NCBI GenBank assembly: GCA_964195945.1 | Contig: CAXMRC010000082.1 | Location: forward strand, 32,188 to 96,187 | Reading direction: 5' to 3' | Source of the DNA: JAAETI01 sp964195945 | GTDB lineage: Bacteria; Actinomycetota; Acidimicrobiia; Spongiisociales; UBA5794 | Length of the DNA stretch: 64,000 nucleotides | In this document: positions 8,722 to 18,104 of the stretch, piece by piece | Numbering within the stretch: position 1 is the first letter of the stretch | Layout of the letters: every line of letters starts with the position of its first letter | Notes under the pieces: model-generated | Told to the model about the DNA's origin: nothing | The model's database searches: none | The model's input: only the letters and a program-made list of their open reading frames with translations | Made by a program: the position numbers and the translations under genes

Positions 8722-9462
8722 TCACCGAGGGTCCGGTGGCCTGGCTATTCCGAGTCGGATCTGCAGCGATTCTCGTGTCTTCAGCGCGTCCTCCTCCAGA
8801 ATCTGGTCAATGATCAATTGCGCCACATGGAGTTGGTGGTTCCGAGCCGCAATCGCCGCTCCATCTGCATCACGCGCTGCGAGTCGATCAACGATTAAGT
8901 CATGTTCGGCAAGCATGACGTCGAGGTCAGGATGAGGCAGGGTGGCAGAGACGTAGCTCTTCGCGAACGGCTCAAGTTGTTTGTAGACACGCATTACCGG
9001 ACCGTTCAGAGACGCTTGAGCTATCGCCCCATGGAACTGGCTGTTCGCTCTTGCGTACGAATCCGCGTCGCGATTTTGCACATACGTCCTCATCATGTCC
9101 TGCAAATCGCGGAGCTTCTTCAGCCCCGTCGGCGTGATACTTGTAGCGGCAAGGCGAGCTGCTAGGGCGTCGATCTCTGCCCTGAGGACCGTAGTGTCGA
9201 CCAGCTCCTTGGAATCCAGCGTGCGCACATATGCTCCACGCCGAGGATGGATCTCGACGAGGCCGATCGCAGCCAGCTCCCGCAAGGCCTCTCGAACTGG
9301 CGATTGACTGGTTCCCAAAGCTTTTGCAAGCCGAATCTCGTAGATTCGTTCGCCGGGAGCCAGCTCTCCGCTGACAATGCTCTCCAACACGTGCCGTTTG
9401 ATTCGCTCGGGCAGCAATCCATCAGCGAATTCGGCCTGCTCTTGTTTCGGGTCTGTTGTCAT
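8722..9462 (-). CDS. GntR-family regulator with FCD ligand domain (first of two)
   Basis: About 246 residues. The N-terminal winged helix (residues about 15-80, with SQSPVREALRELAAIGLVEIHPRRGAYVR) is followed by an all-helical FCD domain, where His residues in NSQFHGAIAQ and the later AEHDLIVDRL/RNHQLHVAQ likely bind a metal and a carboxylate effector. FCD regulators usually sense organic acids. It points away from the hydroxylase operon end and is a possible controller of it. I prefer ATG 9462 to GTG 9486 because the homologous part begins there. An ATG-linked upstream region holds short palindromes at 9489-9511. Confidence 0.9.
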   Translation of the reverse strand: MTTDPKQEQAEFADGLLPERIKRHVLESIVSGELAPGERIYEIRLAKALGTSQSPVREALRELAAIGLVEIHPRRGAYVRTLDSKELVDTTVLRAEIDALAARLAATSITPTGLKKLRDLQDMMRTYVQNRDADSYARANSQFHGAIAQASLNGPVMRVYKQLEPFAKSYVSATLPHPDLDVMLAEHDLIVDRLAARDADGAAIAARNHQLHVAQLIIDQILEEDALKTRESLQIRLGIARPPDPR

Positions 9463-9488
9463 TCCAGTGTTCTGTCGTGGTGGCACTG

Positions 9489-9511
9489 AGTATACGGGCG
9501 ACGAATATTCG
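9489..9511. promoter_or_regulatory. Possible autoregulatory site of the GntR gene
   Basis: GTATAC (9490-9495) and the palindrome CGAATATTCG (9502-9511) lie 27-49 bp upstream of the FCD regulator start. GTATAC cores occur in many GntR operators. The sequence does not match the six-site element, which suggests this regulator may read a different site. Weak evidence. Confidence 0.25.
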
Positions 9512-9756
9512 AGAGTACCGCGTTCAACTACAGGTTCCAGTTCGCGGATCCCTTCTTGATCACCCGATGGTTGGGCTGTGAAGTTGAAGGCGTTGACGGT
9601 TCACGGGCGGGGACCATCACGACCTCGTCCCTGGGTTCAGGCGTCGTTGCTCGGTCGCTGTGACCTCGATCGGCCCACTGCGGTTGGGTCTGCGTCAACG
9701 GCGCCGCGAGGGACCGAGTCTGCGAACATGCTGTGTCAACAGACGAGGAAGCAAAC

Positions 9757-11169
9757 GTGGCAGCGAAGGCAGATATCGGCGTAGTTGGATTGGCGGTCAT
9801 GGGGCGCAATCTTGCGCTGAACATGGATGATCATGGGGCGGTCGTCGCTGTGTTCAATCGGACCACACGCAAGGTCGAGGAATTCGTCGCAGGCGAAGCA
9901 GCGGGTACATCGATTGTTGGGACGCATTCGCTCACCGAACTGGCTGCTGCCCTCAAGCGCCCGCGCCAGATCCTGCTGATGATCAAGGCAGGGTCCACAG
10001 TCGATGCGGTGATCGACTCACTACTCCCCGTCCTAGAAGAGGGAGACATCATTATCGACGGAGGCAACTCGCTGTTCACCGACACCATCAGACGCGCCGC
10101 TCGGGTCGAGGCCGCCGGTCTGGCGTACGTCGGTGCGGGGATCTCAGGGGGCGAAGAAGGCGCCCGCAACGGACCGTCAATCATGCCGGGAGGAACCGCG
10201 GCAGCATGGCAGCATATACGGCCGCTGTTCCAGTCGATCGCCGCCTCAGTAGACGGGGTTCCGTGTTGTGACTGGATCGGTGCCAACGGTGCGGGACACT
10301 ATGTCAAGACGGTCCATAACGGGATCGAGTATGGGGACATGCAGGTGCTCGCCGAGGCGTATGACATCATGCACCGCGGTCTCGAACTCAGCCATGAGAA
10401 GATGGCAAATGTCTTTGCGACATGGAACGCCGGACCGCTTGACTCGTACCTGGTAGAGATCACCGCGGACATCATGGCCAAGCTGGATGAAGACGGCCAG
10501 CCGCTTGTTGAGAAGATCGTCGACGCTGCGGGCCAGAAGGGGACGGGAAACTGGACAGTCGTCTCTTCCGTTGAGTTGGGGCAACCGACCACTCTCGTTG
10601 CAGAGGCCGTATATTCCAGGGTTCTCTCCGCACTGCTCGATGAACGCATCGCGGCTTCTCGCAAATTGATCGGTCCCGCGGTCACCATTGCCGACTCTCC
10701 CGATGAAGTGCTGTCGGACCTTCAGGACGCCGTGTATGGGTCCAAGATCGTTTCGTATGCTCAAGGGTTCATGCTCTTGGGGGCAGCCGCCGATGCGCAC
10801 AAATGGGAGTTGGACTTCGCGTCGATCGTGTCAATGTGGCGCGGAGGGTGCATTATTCGTTCCCGGTTCCTTGGCGAGCTCATGGATGTCTTCAGCGCTA
10901 ACCCGGATCTGCCCAACATTCTTATGAGCGACTTCTTCGCCGCCGCCCTCGACAAGGCTCAAGCGGGATGGCGTCGTACCGTGGCGAGGGCAACCGCAGC
11001 CGGTATTCCGATTCCTGCGTACAGCTCAGCTCTTTCGTTCTTGGATGGCTATCGATCCAGCCGAACGCCGGCCAACCTTATCCAGGCCCAACGCGACTAT
11101 TTCGGCGCCCATACATACGAACGCGTTGACCGACCCCGTGGCGATTTCTTCCACAGCGATTGGAAGTAG
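9757..11169 (+). CDS. gnd: 6-phosphogluconate dehydrogenase, decarboxylating
   Basis: Oxidises 6-phosphogluconate to ribulose 5-phosphate with NADP in the cytosolic pentose phosphate pathway. About 470 residues, the length of the E. coli type enzyme. It has the Rossmann start IGVVGLAVMGRNLALNM, the catalytic-region motifs GGNSLFTDT, GAGISGGEEGARNGPSIMPGG and GHYVKTVHNGIEYGDMQ, and KGTGNWT. GTG 9757 is preferred because GAGGA sits 7 nt upstream; GTG 9733 is the alternative. It is followed by the ParA gene with a small gap. It may cooperate with pgi at 15 kb. Confidence 0.96.
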   Translation: MAAKADIGVVGLAVMGRNLALNMDDHGAVVAVFNRTTRKVEEFVAGEAAGTSIVGTHSLTELAAALKRPRQILLMIKAGSTVDAVIDSLLPVLEEGDIIIDGGNSLFTDTIRRAARVEAAGLAYVGAGISGGEEGARNGPSIMPGGTAAAWQHIRPLFQSIAASVDGVPCCDWIGANGAGHYVKTVHNGIEYGDMQVLAEAYDIMHRGLELSHEKMANVFATWNAGPLDSYLVEITADIMAKLDEDGQPLVEKIVDAAGQKGTGNWTVVSSVELGQPTTLVAEAVYSRVLSALLDERIAASRKLIGPAVTIADSPDEVLSDLQDAVYGSKIVSYAQGFMLLGAAADAHKWELDFASIVSMWRGGCIIRSRFLGELMDVFSANPDLPNILMSDFFAAALDKAQAGWRRTVARATAAGIPIPAYSSALSFLDGYRSSRTPANLIQAQRDYFGAHTYERVDRPRGDFFHSDWK

Positions 11170-11204
11170 AAATCCGGCGCGGGCCAATCCTTTAGAATCA
11201 CAAC

Positions 11205-11963
11205 ATGACGTCACTCATCGCGTTCGCCAACCAAAAAGGCGGCGTCGCCAAAACAACGACGGTCCATTCTGTTGGCGACGCGCTCGCCGAGATGGGGAGG
11301 TCCGTTCTCCTGGTCGACCTCGATCCTCAGGCTTGCCTCACCTATGCCACCGGCCTGGACCCCGACACCCTCGATGGGACACTTCACGACGTATTCGCCG
11401 GCCGAGCCAAGGCCAAAGAGATCGTCAGGGAACGCGACGGTGTACCGGCGATCCTTCCTGCCTCGATCGACCTGGCAGGCGCCGAGGTTCACCTGCTCAC
11501 CAAGACGGGAAGAGAGTTTGTCCTCGCTAGAGAGTTGAAGCCACTCGTCGGCAACTACGAGTACGTCTTGATCGACTGTGGCCCCTCCCTCGGCATCCTC
11601 ACCATCAACGGCTTAACAGCCGCAGATTGGGTCGCCATCCCGTTCCAGTGCGACACCTTGAGTCACCGCGGAGTCGGCCAGCTACTCGAAACTGTCGCTG
11701 ATGTCCGCTCCTTCACTAATGAGAACCTGTCGGTACTCGGCGGGATCGCAACGATGTTCGATGGAAGGACGCTGTTGGCTCATCAGATTCTCAACGATGT
11801 GGAGAAGGCTCACCGGCTCAAGATCCTCGACCCGGTGATTCCCAAATCGGTAAGAGTCGCGGAAGCGCCCGGACGTGGTCGCTCTGTGCTCAGTCACGCC
11901 AAGTCGTCAAAACCTGCAATGGCATATCGCAAGCTGGCTCGCACCATCGAGGCAGCTGTATGA
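11205..11963 (+). CDS. ParA/Soj-family ATPase (orphan)
   Basis: About 252 residues. It carries the deviant Walker A KGGVAKTT with the signature Lys, Walker A' VDLDPQACLTYATG, and Walker B VLIDCGPSLGILT. ParA ATPases move chromosomes, plasmids or protein cargo by nucleoid binding. No ParB or parS-like site is next to it, so it is not an obvious chromosome-partition operon. It is coupled by ATGA to a small Cys-rich protein gene, which may be its partner or cargo adaptor. The role is inferred from the family only. Confidence 0.88.
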   Translation: MTSLIAFANQKGGVAKTTTVHSVGDALAEMGRSVLLVDLDPQACLTYATGLDPDTLDGTLHDVFAGRAKAKEIVRERDGVPAILPASIDLAGAEVHLLTKTGREFVLARELKPLVGNYEYVLIDCGPSLGILTINGLTAADWVAIPFQCDTLSHRGVGQLLETVADVRSFTNENLSVLGGIATMFDGRTLLAHQILNDVEKAHRLKILDPVIPKSVRVAEAPGRGRSVLSHAKSSKPAMAYRKLARTIEAAV

Positions 11964-12283
11964 AGGCGCGCGATCCAATGGGCAAGAGTGCCCTGTTCTC
12001 TCCACCGCCGATGGCACCGGCGGATGATCTGCTGAGCGGAACGACCGAAACGAGAGGTGCCTGGATCGGCAAACATGCTCTGTACAGTGCTGGTCCCCGC
12101 CGCAAAGGCACCGTCGTGGTGGAGTGCTCGCGCTGCCTCAATCACAGCCGGATGACCACGCTAGAAGCCGGTGTTCGTATCGCTTTCATTTCAGTCTGGA
12201 TACCGGGCAAGCGATTCAGCCGGTGGATGCAGTGCCCTGAATGCGAGCGTCGGACTTGGTGTCGCATCCATTGGCTGGGATGA
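11960..12283 (+). CDS. Small Cys-rich protein coupled to ParA
   Basis: About 107 residues, overlapping the ParA stop by ATGA. The C-terminal half has two Cys pairs, ECSRC and QCPEC, followed by WCRIH, which suggests a zinc ribbon. The N-terminal half (GAWIGKHALYSAG) is basic and polar. It has no family I recognise. The tight coupling suggests it is conserved with the ATPase. Confidence 0.65.
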   Translation: MKARDPMGKSALFSPPPMAPADDLLSGTTETRGAWIGKHALYSAGPRRKGTVVVECSRCLNHSRMTTLEAGVRIAFISVWIPGKRFSRWMQCPECERRTWCRIHWLG

Positions 12284-12292
12284 AGCTCGCCG

Positions 12293-13120
12293 CTACCAGT
12301 CCAACCGAACGCCAACTGCGGTAACCGCAACCACCACAAGCCCAACACCGATCTGGGTCCAGCCAACTACCCGTGCCTGGACCGGTGGGCGTCGTAGCGA
12401 AACGTAGGCGAGCAAGGCGATACCGACGATCGCAACGGTGGAAATCCACGGAACAGCATCGGCAATTGCCGCGACGACAACGATCGTCACTGCGACAACC
12501 TGACCACCGTAGATGCGTGGTGCCAGCGTGGGTTTGCCGTGCACCCGACGTATCTGCCCTCTCACCAGCACAATCGCTGCGATGCCTCTTGCAATCAGCA
12601 CCAGCCAGAGACCGAACGCGGGCAGCACGTCCCAGCCATCGGCCAACGCCATGGCAGTGACGGTGGATCCCATCGCAGCTGAACCAGCCAGTTCGGCAGC
12701 CAGGGTGTGACTCCGGCTGCGAGCATCGGCAAGAAGGGCAAAAGCCACCAACGGGAGCGCTACCGCAAACGGCTCCCAGAACGGCGCATCGGCTGTGATG
12801 ATGGAGCCGGCTATCCCTGCCAGTGCAAGTGATCCATAGATCGCTGCAGCTACGGCGGCGACAGAAGTGCGGGGAAGCCAACGCCTTCGCAGCAAATCCG
12901 TCGAAACGATCTTGAATGGGCGCCTTGCCAAAAAGATGGCGAGAGCCGCGACTGCCAACTCCCAGGTCGCAGCGGACGGAACAACTAGTAGCCCGAGGAT
13001 GATGGGTTCGAGAGTGAAACCCCAGCCGCCGTGCTCGGTAGGTAAAGCGACCGAGCGGAAGGTGGGCTTCTGCCCTGGCGCGTTCAACTGATTCACGGGT
13101 ACGTCTGACATCGCAGACAT
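12293..13120 (-). CDS. YwiC-like integral membrane protein
   Basis: About 275 residues. It opens with ALPTEHGGWGFTLEPIILGLLVVPS, the hallmark of the YwiC-like family, and continues as alternating hydrophobic helices and Arg-rich loops (FLARRPFKIVSTDLLRRR). The family resembles prenyltransferase-type membrane folds and its function is not established. Two ATG codons, 13120 and 13111, are possible starts. It converges with the small Cys-rich gene and diverges from arsC. Confidence 0.85.
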   Translation of the reverse strand: MSAMSDVPVNQLNAPGQKPTFRSVALPTEHGGWGFTLEPIILGLLVVPSAATWELAVAALAIFLARRPFKIVSTDLLRRRWLPRTSVAAVAAAIYGSLALAGIAGSIITADAPFWEPFAVALPLVAFALLADARSRSHTLAAELAGSAAMGSTVTAMALADGWDVLPAFGLWLVLIARGIAAIVLVRGQIRRVHGKPTLAPRIYGGQVVAVTIVVVAAIADAVPWISTVAIVGIALLAYVSLRRPPVQARVVGWTQIGVGLVVVAVTAVGVRLDW

Positions 13121-13210
13121 CGTATTGCGGTCGTTGGCCCGACACGGTGTCGGGCCTTGCTGTCTCGAATTATGCTCGAAACGCACACCGACCTCGACCG
13201 GAGATAGACA

Positions 13211-13657
13211 GTGCAGCCCAAAACACAGAACAACCCCCCAGGGGCACCGCCGCCATCGGTTCTTTTCCTCTGCGTCCACAACGCCGGTCGATCCCAGATG
13301 GCAGCAGGCTGGCTGCGAAAGTTGGCCGGCGATCGAATCGGGGTCTTTTCGGGTGGCTCCAACCCAGGAGCAGAGATCAACAAGGCTGCGGTTGCCGCCA
13401 TGAACGAGGTCGGGATCGATATCTCCTCGGAGACGCCCAAGCCGTGGACGGATGCGATCGTCCGCGCTGCAGATGTTGTGGTCACTATGGGTTGTGGCGA
13501 TACGTGTCCTGTCTTCCCTGGGAAACGATATGAAGACTGGGAACTCACCGACCCCGCGGGCCAACCACTTGATGTGGTGCGAGTGGTCCGCGACGACATC
13601 AGGGATCGCGTCGTGGGATTGATGGCATCTCTCGAAATTCCCGCCGACGACCAATGA
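13211..13657 (+). CDS. arsC: Arsenate reductase, LMW-phosphatase type
   Basis: Reduces arsenate to arsenite in the cytosol. About 148 residues. The active-site loop is CVHNAGRSQ (C-x5-R), followed by the arsenate reductase-specific segment MGCGDTCPVFPGKRYEDWELTDP with the resolving Cys pair region and the DP general acid. The N-terminal Pro-rich extension is unusual but short. It starts with GTG 13211. No arsenite pump is adjacent, but an ArsP-like permease and an ArsR gene lie at the right end of the window. Confidence 0.9.
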   Translation: MQPKTQNNPPGAPPPSVLFLCVHNAGRSQMAAGWLRKLAGDRIGVFSGGSNPGAEINKAAVAAMNEVGIDISSETPKPWTDAIVRAADVVVTMGCGDTCPVFPGKRYEDWELTDPAGQPLDVVRVVRDDIRDRVVGLMASLEIPADDQ

Positions 13658-13669
13658 CCGCCGATCCGA

Positions 13670-14971
13670 CTACGTAATACAGGCGCCGGCCGGGTCGTTG
13701 CGCGGGTCACGTAGCCGCCAGGTGACCACAACGGCCACGGCCATCACCAACGCGGCGGCACCAAAGATCCAGTTAAGCGACACGCTCGACGCCAACACAC
13801 CCACCACCAGTGGGAGGACCACCAGCGGGGCTAGCAGCGTGTTCTGCAGGGCAACGCAAGTCGCCCGCAGGTGCGCCGGAGCCATCTCGAGAATGAAATT
13901 GATATAGCCCAACCGGAATCCGCTCATCGTCGCCCCAGTAAGGAAATAGGTGGCGAATAGCGTGCTCTCACCAATCGATGCTGCACCTAGTGCAGCCAAT
14001 ACTGCGACGAACCCGGTCACGGCCACTCCGATTATGACCGGGCGATTCCCATAGCGATCGCCCATCCAGCCTCACAACAGATTCGATGCCGCCGCCCCTG
14101 CCATCTGGGTGCTGAGGTACAGCCCGACCGTTGCTTCCGAGACACCGAACTCGCCAAGAGCGACGACGGTAAAGAACGGTGCGATGGAAAGCATCGAGGC
14201 CGTCATCCCATTCCCCACAAGAAGTCGCCGAAAGTTCGGGTTGTCTCTGGCCAGCCGCATTGACGCTCGCAGCATCTCGCCAAGGTTCTTTGTCAGCCTG
14301 TCCGCGGTGCCCGCGGGCTCGCTGATCATCGCAAAGCCAGAGAACGCTACGAGCAAACCACCGGAGGCCATGGCAAAGATCAGGGCGTAGTTACTCGGGT
14401 AGGGGAAACGGTCCTGGTTGTCGAGGATCCAAGCCACGATCGCCCCGGCCCCGATAGCGAATGCATACCCGATCAGCTGTTTCCATCCGGTGAACCAACC
14501 CCTCTTGCGTGTCGGGATCGCCTTGGCAAAAACGTCGGCGTACACAACAGTTCCGACACCGCCGGCTATCGCAAAAACTACGTAGAAGCCGAGAACGACC
14601 CACAAAACCAGCAGCGGTTCGTCCGCCGCATACCGAAGAGTCACACCCGCGATGATCGCCCATGCCACCCACCGGATCGTGATGATCCATAGGAGATAGT
14701 TCTTCTCATACGCCCGGTCCTGGATGCGATAGGCAGTAAAGAGCTGGGGAAGCACAGAGCCCAGACCAAACAGTGTCGCGAGAAGTCCGACAGCAACCGT
14801 CGACGGTGTCAACGTTGCCAGAAAAGAAGGCAATACCGTTTGGATGTGGGAAAACGCCGTCGACGCTTGCAGGAACGTTCCGTGGACGATGCCGGCTGCA
14901 AAATTCCTGCGGTAGATGTGCTCGGGAATCTCGTCAAGAGGGCTGGAATGTTGGGAAGCGGGGGTGGCCAT
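13670..14971 (-). pseudogene. MFS transporter interrupted by one in-frame TGA
   Basis: Twelve-helix major facilitator gene in one continuous frame, broken by a single TGA at 14074-14072. The frame reads ...GAAASNLL-stop-GWMGDRYGNRPVI..., where MFS proteins normally have W or another residue before the conserved GxxxDRxGxR loop. TGG to TGA is the simplest explanation. The 5' part holds the first half of the carrier and the 3' part the second half. The two pieces could in principle be made separately from ATG 14065, but a functional carrier is unlikely without read-through. A sequencing error cannot be excluded. The start ATG 14971 is uncertain. Confidence 0.8.
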
Positions 14972-15077
14972 CAGACGATCGACACTAGCGGGTGCCGAAG
15001 CAGGACCATTCCTGCCGACTGAGTCCAATCACTCCCCAGGCTGGCATGATCTGGAGCCCACCGCGAGCGTGCGGCTT

Positions 15078-16703
15078 CTACATCGAACCGAAACGGTGGG
15101 TGCGGTACCGATCGATCAGCGCGTTGGTCGAAGAGTCGTGCCTCAGGGCCGCGGAATCCGAAGAGATCTCGCCAATGATCTTCGTGGCCAGTACCTTTCC
15201 CAGCTCCACTCCCCATTGGTCGAAGGAATTGATACCCCAAATTGTCCCTTGGGTAAACACCTTGTGCTCGTACAGCGCAACAAGCTGGCCGAGAACACTC
15301 GGCGTCAGCCGCGGCGCCAGGATCATTGATGTCGGCCGGTTGCCGGAGAAGGTTCGATGGGGCACTAGTTCCGCCTCTACTCCCGAAGCCTCTACCTCTG
15401 CTGCCGTCTTGCCAAACCCAAGCGCCTCTGCCTGGGCAAATAGATTGCCCATAAGCAGATCGTGCTGGTCACCCAGATCATCGGTCGAGTCAAGGAACCC
15501 GATCAGATCTGCAGGCACGACACTGGTCCCTTGGTGCAACAGTTGATAGAAAGCATGCTGTCCATTCGTGCCAGGTTCTCCCCACACGATCGGCCCCGTG
15601 TCGGTGTCGACAGCAGTGCCGTCAAGCCGGACCCCTTTGCCGTTTGACTCCATATCGAGCTGCTGCAGATAGGCAGCGAACCGGTCGAGGTCCTGTGCAT
15701 AGGGCAGGACCGCATAGGTCGGATACTTCAACACATTCCGGTACCAAACCCCGATGAGCCCGAGCAGAACAGGGACGTTTCTCTCCAGAGGGGTCGTTCG
15801 AAAATGCATGTCCATAGTGCGAAACCCGCCAAGCATTTGCCGAAAGGCTTGCGGCCCGACGGCGATCATGAGTGGAAGCCCAATCGCAGAATCAAACGAG
15901 TAGCGGCCCCCAACCCAATCCCAGAATCCGAACATGTTTGCAGTGTCGATGCCGAACTCCGCCACTGCATCGACATTGGTCGAGACTGCGACGAAATGCC
16001 TTGCGATGGCAGCTTCGTCATGAAAGCGATCGAGTATCCACTGCCGCGCCGCCCGTGCGTTGGTCAGGGTTTCCATGGTGGTGAACGTCTTGGACGCTAT
16101 AACAAACAGAGTCTCTGCCGGATCGACGCCTTCAAGAGCCGCCACCAGATGGGCCGGGTCGATGTTGGACACAAAGCGCACATCAATCTCGGGATGGCGG
16201 TAGTGGCGCAGCGCCTTGTAGGCCATGACCGGTCCCAGATCCGATCCTCCGATGCCAATGTTGACCACCGTTCGGATAGGCATCTGCGAATAGCCCTTCC
16301 ACTCCCCCGAGCGGACTCGCCGGGAGAATGCGGCCATGGAATCGAGAACGGCATGCACCCCGGCGACCACGTCCTCGCCATCGACGACGAACGTGTCGTC
16401 GCGGGCGGCACGCAGTGCGGTGTGGAGCACCGGTCGATTCTCTGTTGTATTGATGCGCTTCCCCGTGAACATCGCTTCGATACGATCTGGAAGGCCAGAT
16501 GCGGCGGCGAGATTCACCAGCAACTCGATTGTTTCCGCATCGATGAGGTGCTTCGACAGGTCTACCGTCAAGTCGCCGGCTTCGTAGGTGAGGTGGCCGG
16601 CCCTCTCTGGGTCGGAGGAGAACAGGCTACGCAGGTCGAATGACTTCTGATCTTTGTGGGACCGAAGCGCGACCCATTCCGACACATCTTGATTCACAGC
16701 CAT
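15078..16703 (-). CDS. pgi: Glucose-6-phosphate isomerase
   Basis: Interconverts glucose 6-phosphate and fructose 6-phosphate. About 541 residues, the normal long bacterial form. Family motifs are visible: VVNIGIGGSDLGPVMAYKAL, VSNIDPAHL, VIASKTFTTMETLTNA, FGFWDWVGGRYS (with the catalytic Glu region nearby) and NSFDQWGVELGK near the C-terminus. ATG 16703 is chosen because GGAG lies 5 nt upstream. It lies divergent to the quinone oxidoreductase gene. Confidence 0.96.
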   Translation of the reverse strand: MAVNQDVSEWVALRSHKDQKSFDLRSLFSSDPERAGHLTYEAGDLTVDLSKHLIDAETIELLVNLAAASGLPDRIEAMFTGKRINTTENRPVLHTALRAARDDTFVVDGEDVVAGVHAVLDSMAAFSRRVRSGEWKGYSQMPIRTVVNIGIGGSDLGPVMAYKALRHYRHPEIDVRFVSNIDPAHLVAALEGVDPAETLFVIASKTFTTMETLTNARAARQWILDRFHDEAAIARHFVAVSTNVDAVAEFGIDTANMFGFWDWVGGRYSFDSAIGLPLMIAVGPQAFRQMLGGFRTMDMHFRTTPLERNVPVLLGLIGVWYRNVLKYPTYAVLPYAQDLDRFAAYLQQLDMESNGKGVRLDGTAVDTDTGPIVWGEPGTNGQHAFYQLLHQGTSVVPADLIGFLDSTDDLGDQHDLLMGNLFAQAEALGFGKTAAEVEASGVEAELVPHRTFSGNRPTSMILAPRLTPSVLGQLVALYEHKVFTQGTIWGINSFDQWGVELGKVLATKIIGEISSDSAALRHDSSTNALIDRYRTHRFGSM

Positions 16704-16782
16704 ATCTTCTCCAGTAGCCGGCGTGGTGCTAGCAACACTATCAATGGTGACGCCGTTCCTCATCGGTCGGTATTGTCGGAGG

Positions 16783-17751
16783 ATGCATTCAATCCAAGTT
16801 CACGCGCCAGGCGGACCGGAAGTACTCAAATGGGAGGAAGTTGCTCCCCTCAAACCGGGTCCGGGGCAGCTGCTCGTCTCAGTAGTTGCCGCCGGAGTCA
16901 ATTTCATCGACACATATCACCGTCGTGGCGTCTATCCGCTCGGTACCCCCTTTGTTCCGGGGCTCGAAGGTAGCGGGATCGTCGAGAGCGTCGGCGTAGG
17001 GGTGGCAGATTTCGATGCCGGTGATCGGGTCGCATGGACCGACCAACTTGGTTCCTATTCCGAGAACGCACTCATTGCCGCAGACCGCGCGGTGCGAGTT
17101 GGTGGCGACATTTCGTTGGTGAACGCCGCGGCAATGATGTTGCAGGGCATCACTGCCCACTACCTGTCCACCGACACCTTCAAGCTCGAGTCAGGCCATC
17201 GCTGTCTAATCCATGCAGGTGCTGGCGGGGTGGGGCGTCTCCTCATCCAGATGGCACGCCGCGCCGGCGCTGAGGTTTTTGCGACCGTTTCGACAGCAGA
17301 GAAGGCAACCCTGGCCAACGAGGCGGGTGCCACGCATGTCATCAACTATGCAGACGAGGACTTCGTTGAAGCCATCGAGGAGATGGCAGGAGATCGCTCG
17401 CTCGATGTTGTGTATGACGGAGTCGGTGCCGCAACATTCGAAAAGGGTCTCATGCTGCTCAAGCCACGGGGTCTGATGGCACTCTTTGGCCAATCCAGCG
17501 GCGTTGTTCCGCCATTCGATCTTGGGGCTCTCGCCAGACTCGGATCGCTCTATGTAACTCGCCCCACGATGGGTTCATACATCGCCACTCGCGAAGACCT
17601 TCAAAAGCGAACCGACGAGCTGTTCGGTTGGGTGGAGAACGGCGAGATTGAGCTTCGCATCGACAGGACAATGCCGATGCACGAAGCAGCCAACGCCCAT
17701 CGAGCGCTCGAGGGTCGCCACACAGCAGGAAAAATCCTGCTGGTACCGTAG
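16783..17751 (+). CDS. Quinone oxidoreductase, zinc-free MDR family
   Basis: NADPH-dependent quinone or enone reductase of about 322 residues. It begins IQVHAPGGPEVLKWEEV, has the family loop VAAGVNFIDTYHRRGVYP, the nucleotide-binding HAGAGGVGRLLIQMARRAG and VYDGVGAATFEKGL. No zinc-binding Cys cluster is present. GGAGG abuts the ATG directly, which is tight, but the homologous N-terminus supports this start. A small cupin gene follows by 5 bp. Confidence 0.92.
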   Translation: MHSIQVHAPGGPEVLKWEEVAPLKPGPGQLLVSVVAAGVNFIDTYHRRGVYPLGTPFVPGLEGSGIVESVGVGVADFDAGDRVAWTDQLGSYSENALIAADRAVRVGGDISLVNAAAMMLQGITAHYLSTDTFKLESGHRCLIHAGAGGVGRLLIQMARRAGAEVFATVSTAEKATLANEAGATHVINYADEDFVEAIEEMAGDRSLDVVYDGVGAATFEKGLMLLKPRGLMALFGQSSGVVPPFDLGALARLGSLYVTRPTMGSYIATREDLQKRTDELFGWVENGEIELRIDRTMPMHEAANAHRALEGRHTAGKILLVP

Positions 17752-17756
17752 CCAGC

Positions 17757-18086
17757 ATGAATTCGCAACCAGTTGGAACTTTCCTGGCCGATCTTGCAGC
17801 CGAAGTAGAGATCCCCGCCAACGGAACCCTGAGCCGTGTCGTATACAAGGACGAACACGTTCGGCTCGTAGTCTTTGCGTTCGACACTGGACAGGAACTC
17901 ACCGATCACACTGCCGGTGTTCCGGCAATAGTTCAGGTGGTATCGGGGAGGCTTGAGATCTCGCTCAATAGCGAAGTTGCCGAAATCGGTCCCACGTCGT
18001 GGGTCCACATGGAGGCAGGGCTAACCCACGCAGTGAAGGCACTAGAACCGAGCGTGATGGTGTTGACCCTGTTGAAGGTGTCCTGA
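17757..18086 (+). CDS. Small cupin-domain protein
   Basis: About 109 residues forming a single cupin barrel. The metal-ligand region reads GQELTDHTAGVPAIVQVVSGRLEI and a late His appears in MEAGLTHAVKALEPSVMVLTLLKV. It has fewer His ligands than a classical cupin. Such proteins are often sensors or small isomerases. It follows the quinone oxidoreductase closely, so they may be co-transcribed. Confidence 0.75.
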   Translation: MNSQPVGTFLADLAAEVEIPANGTLSRVVYKDEHVRLVVFAFDTGQELTDHTAGVPAIVQVVSGRLEISLNSEVAEIGPTSWVHMEAGLTHAVKALEPSVMVLTLLKVS

Positions 18087-18104
18087 AGCAGGCTGAACCA
18101 ACCT

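Noticed and set aside
12293..13654. Long minus-strand frame extending the YwiC gene over arsC
   Set aside because: The part before 13120 is antisense to the clear arsC gene and has no protein-like character.
13211..13657. Possible link of arsC to the ArsP/ArsR genes as one arsenic operon
   Set aside because: They are about 49 kb apart and share no operator that I can see.
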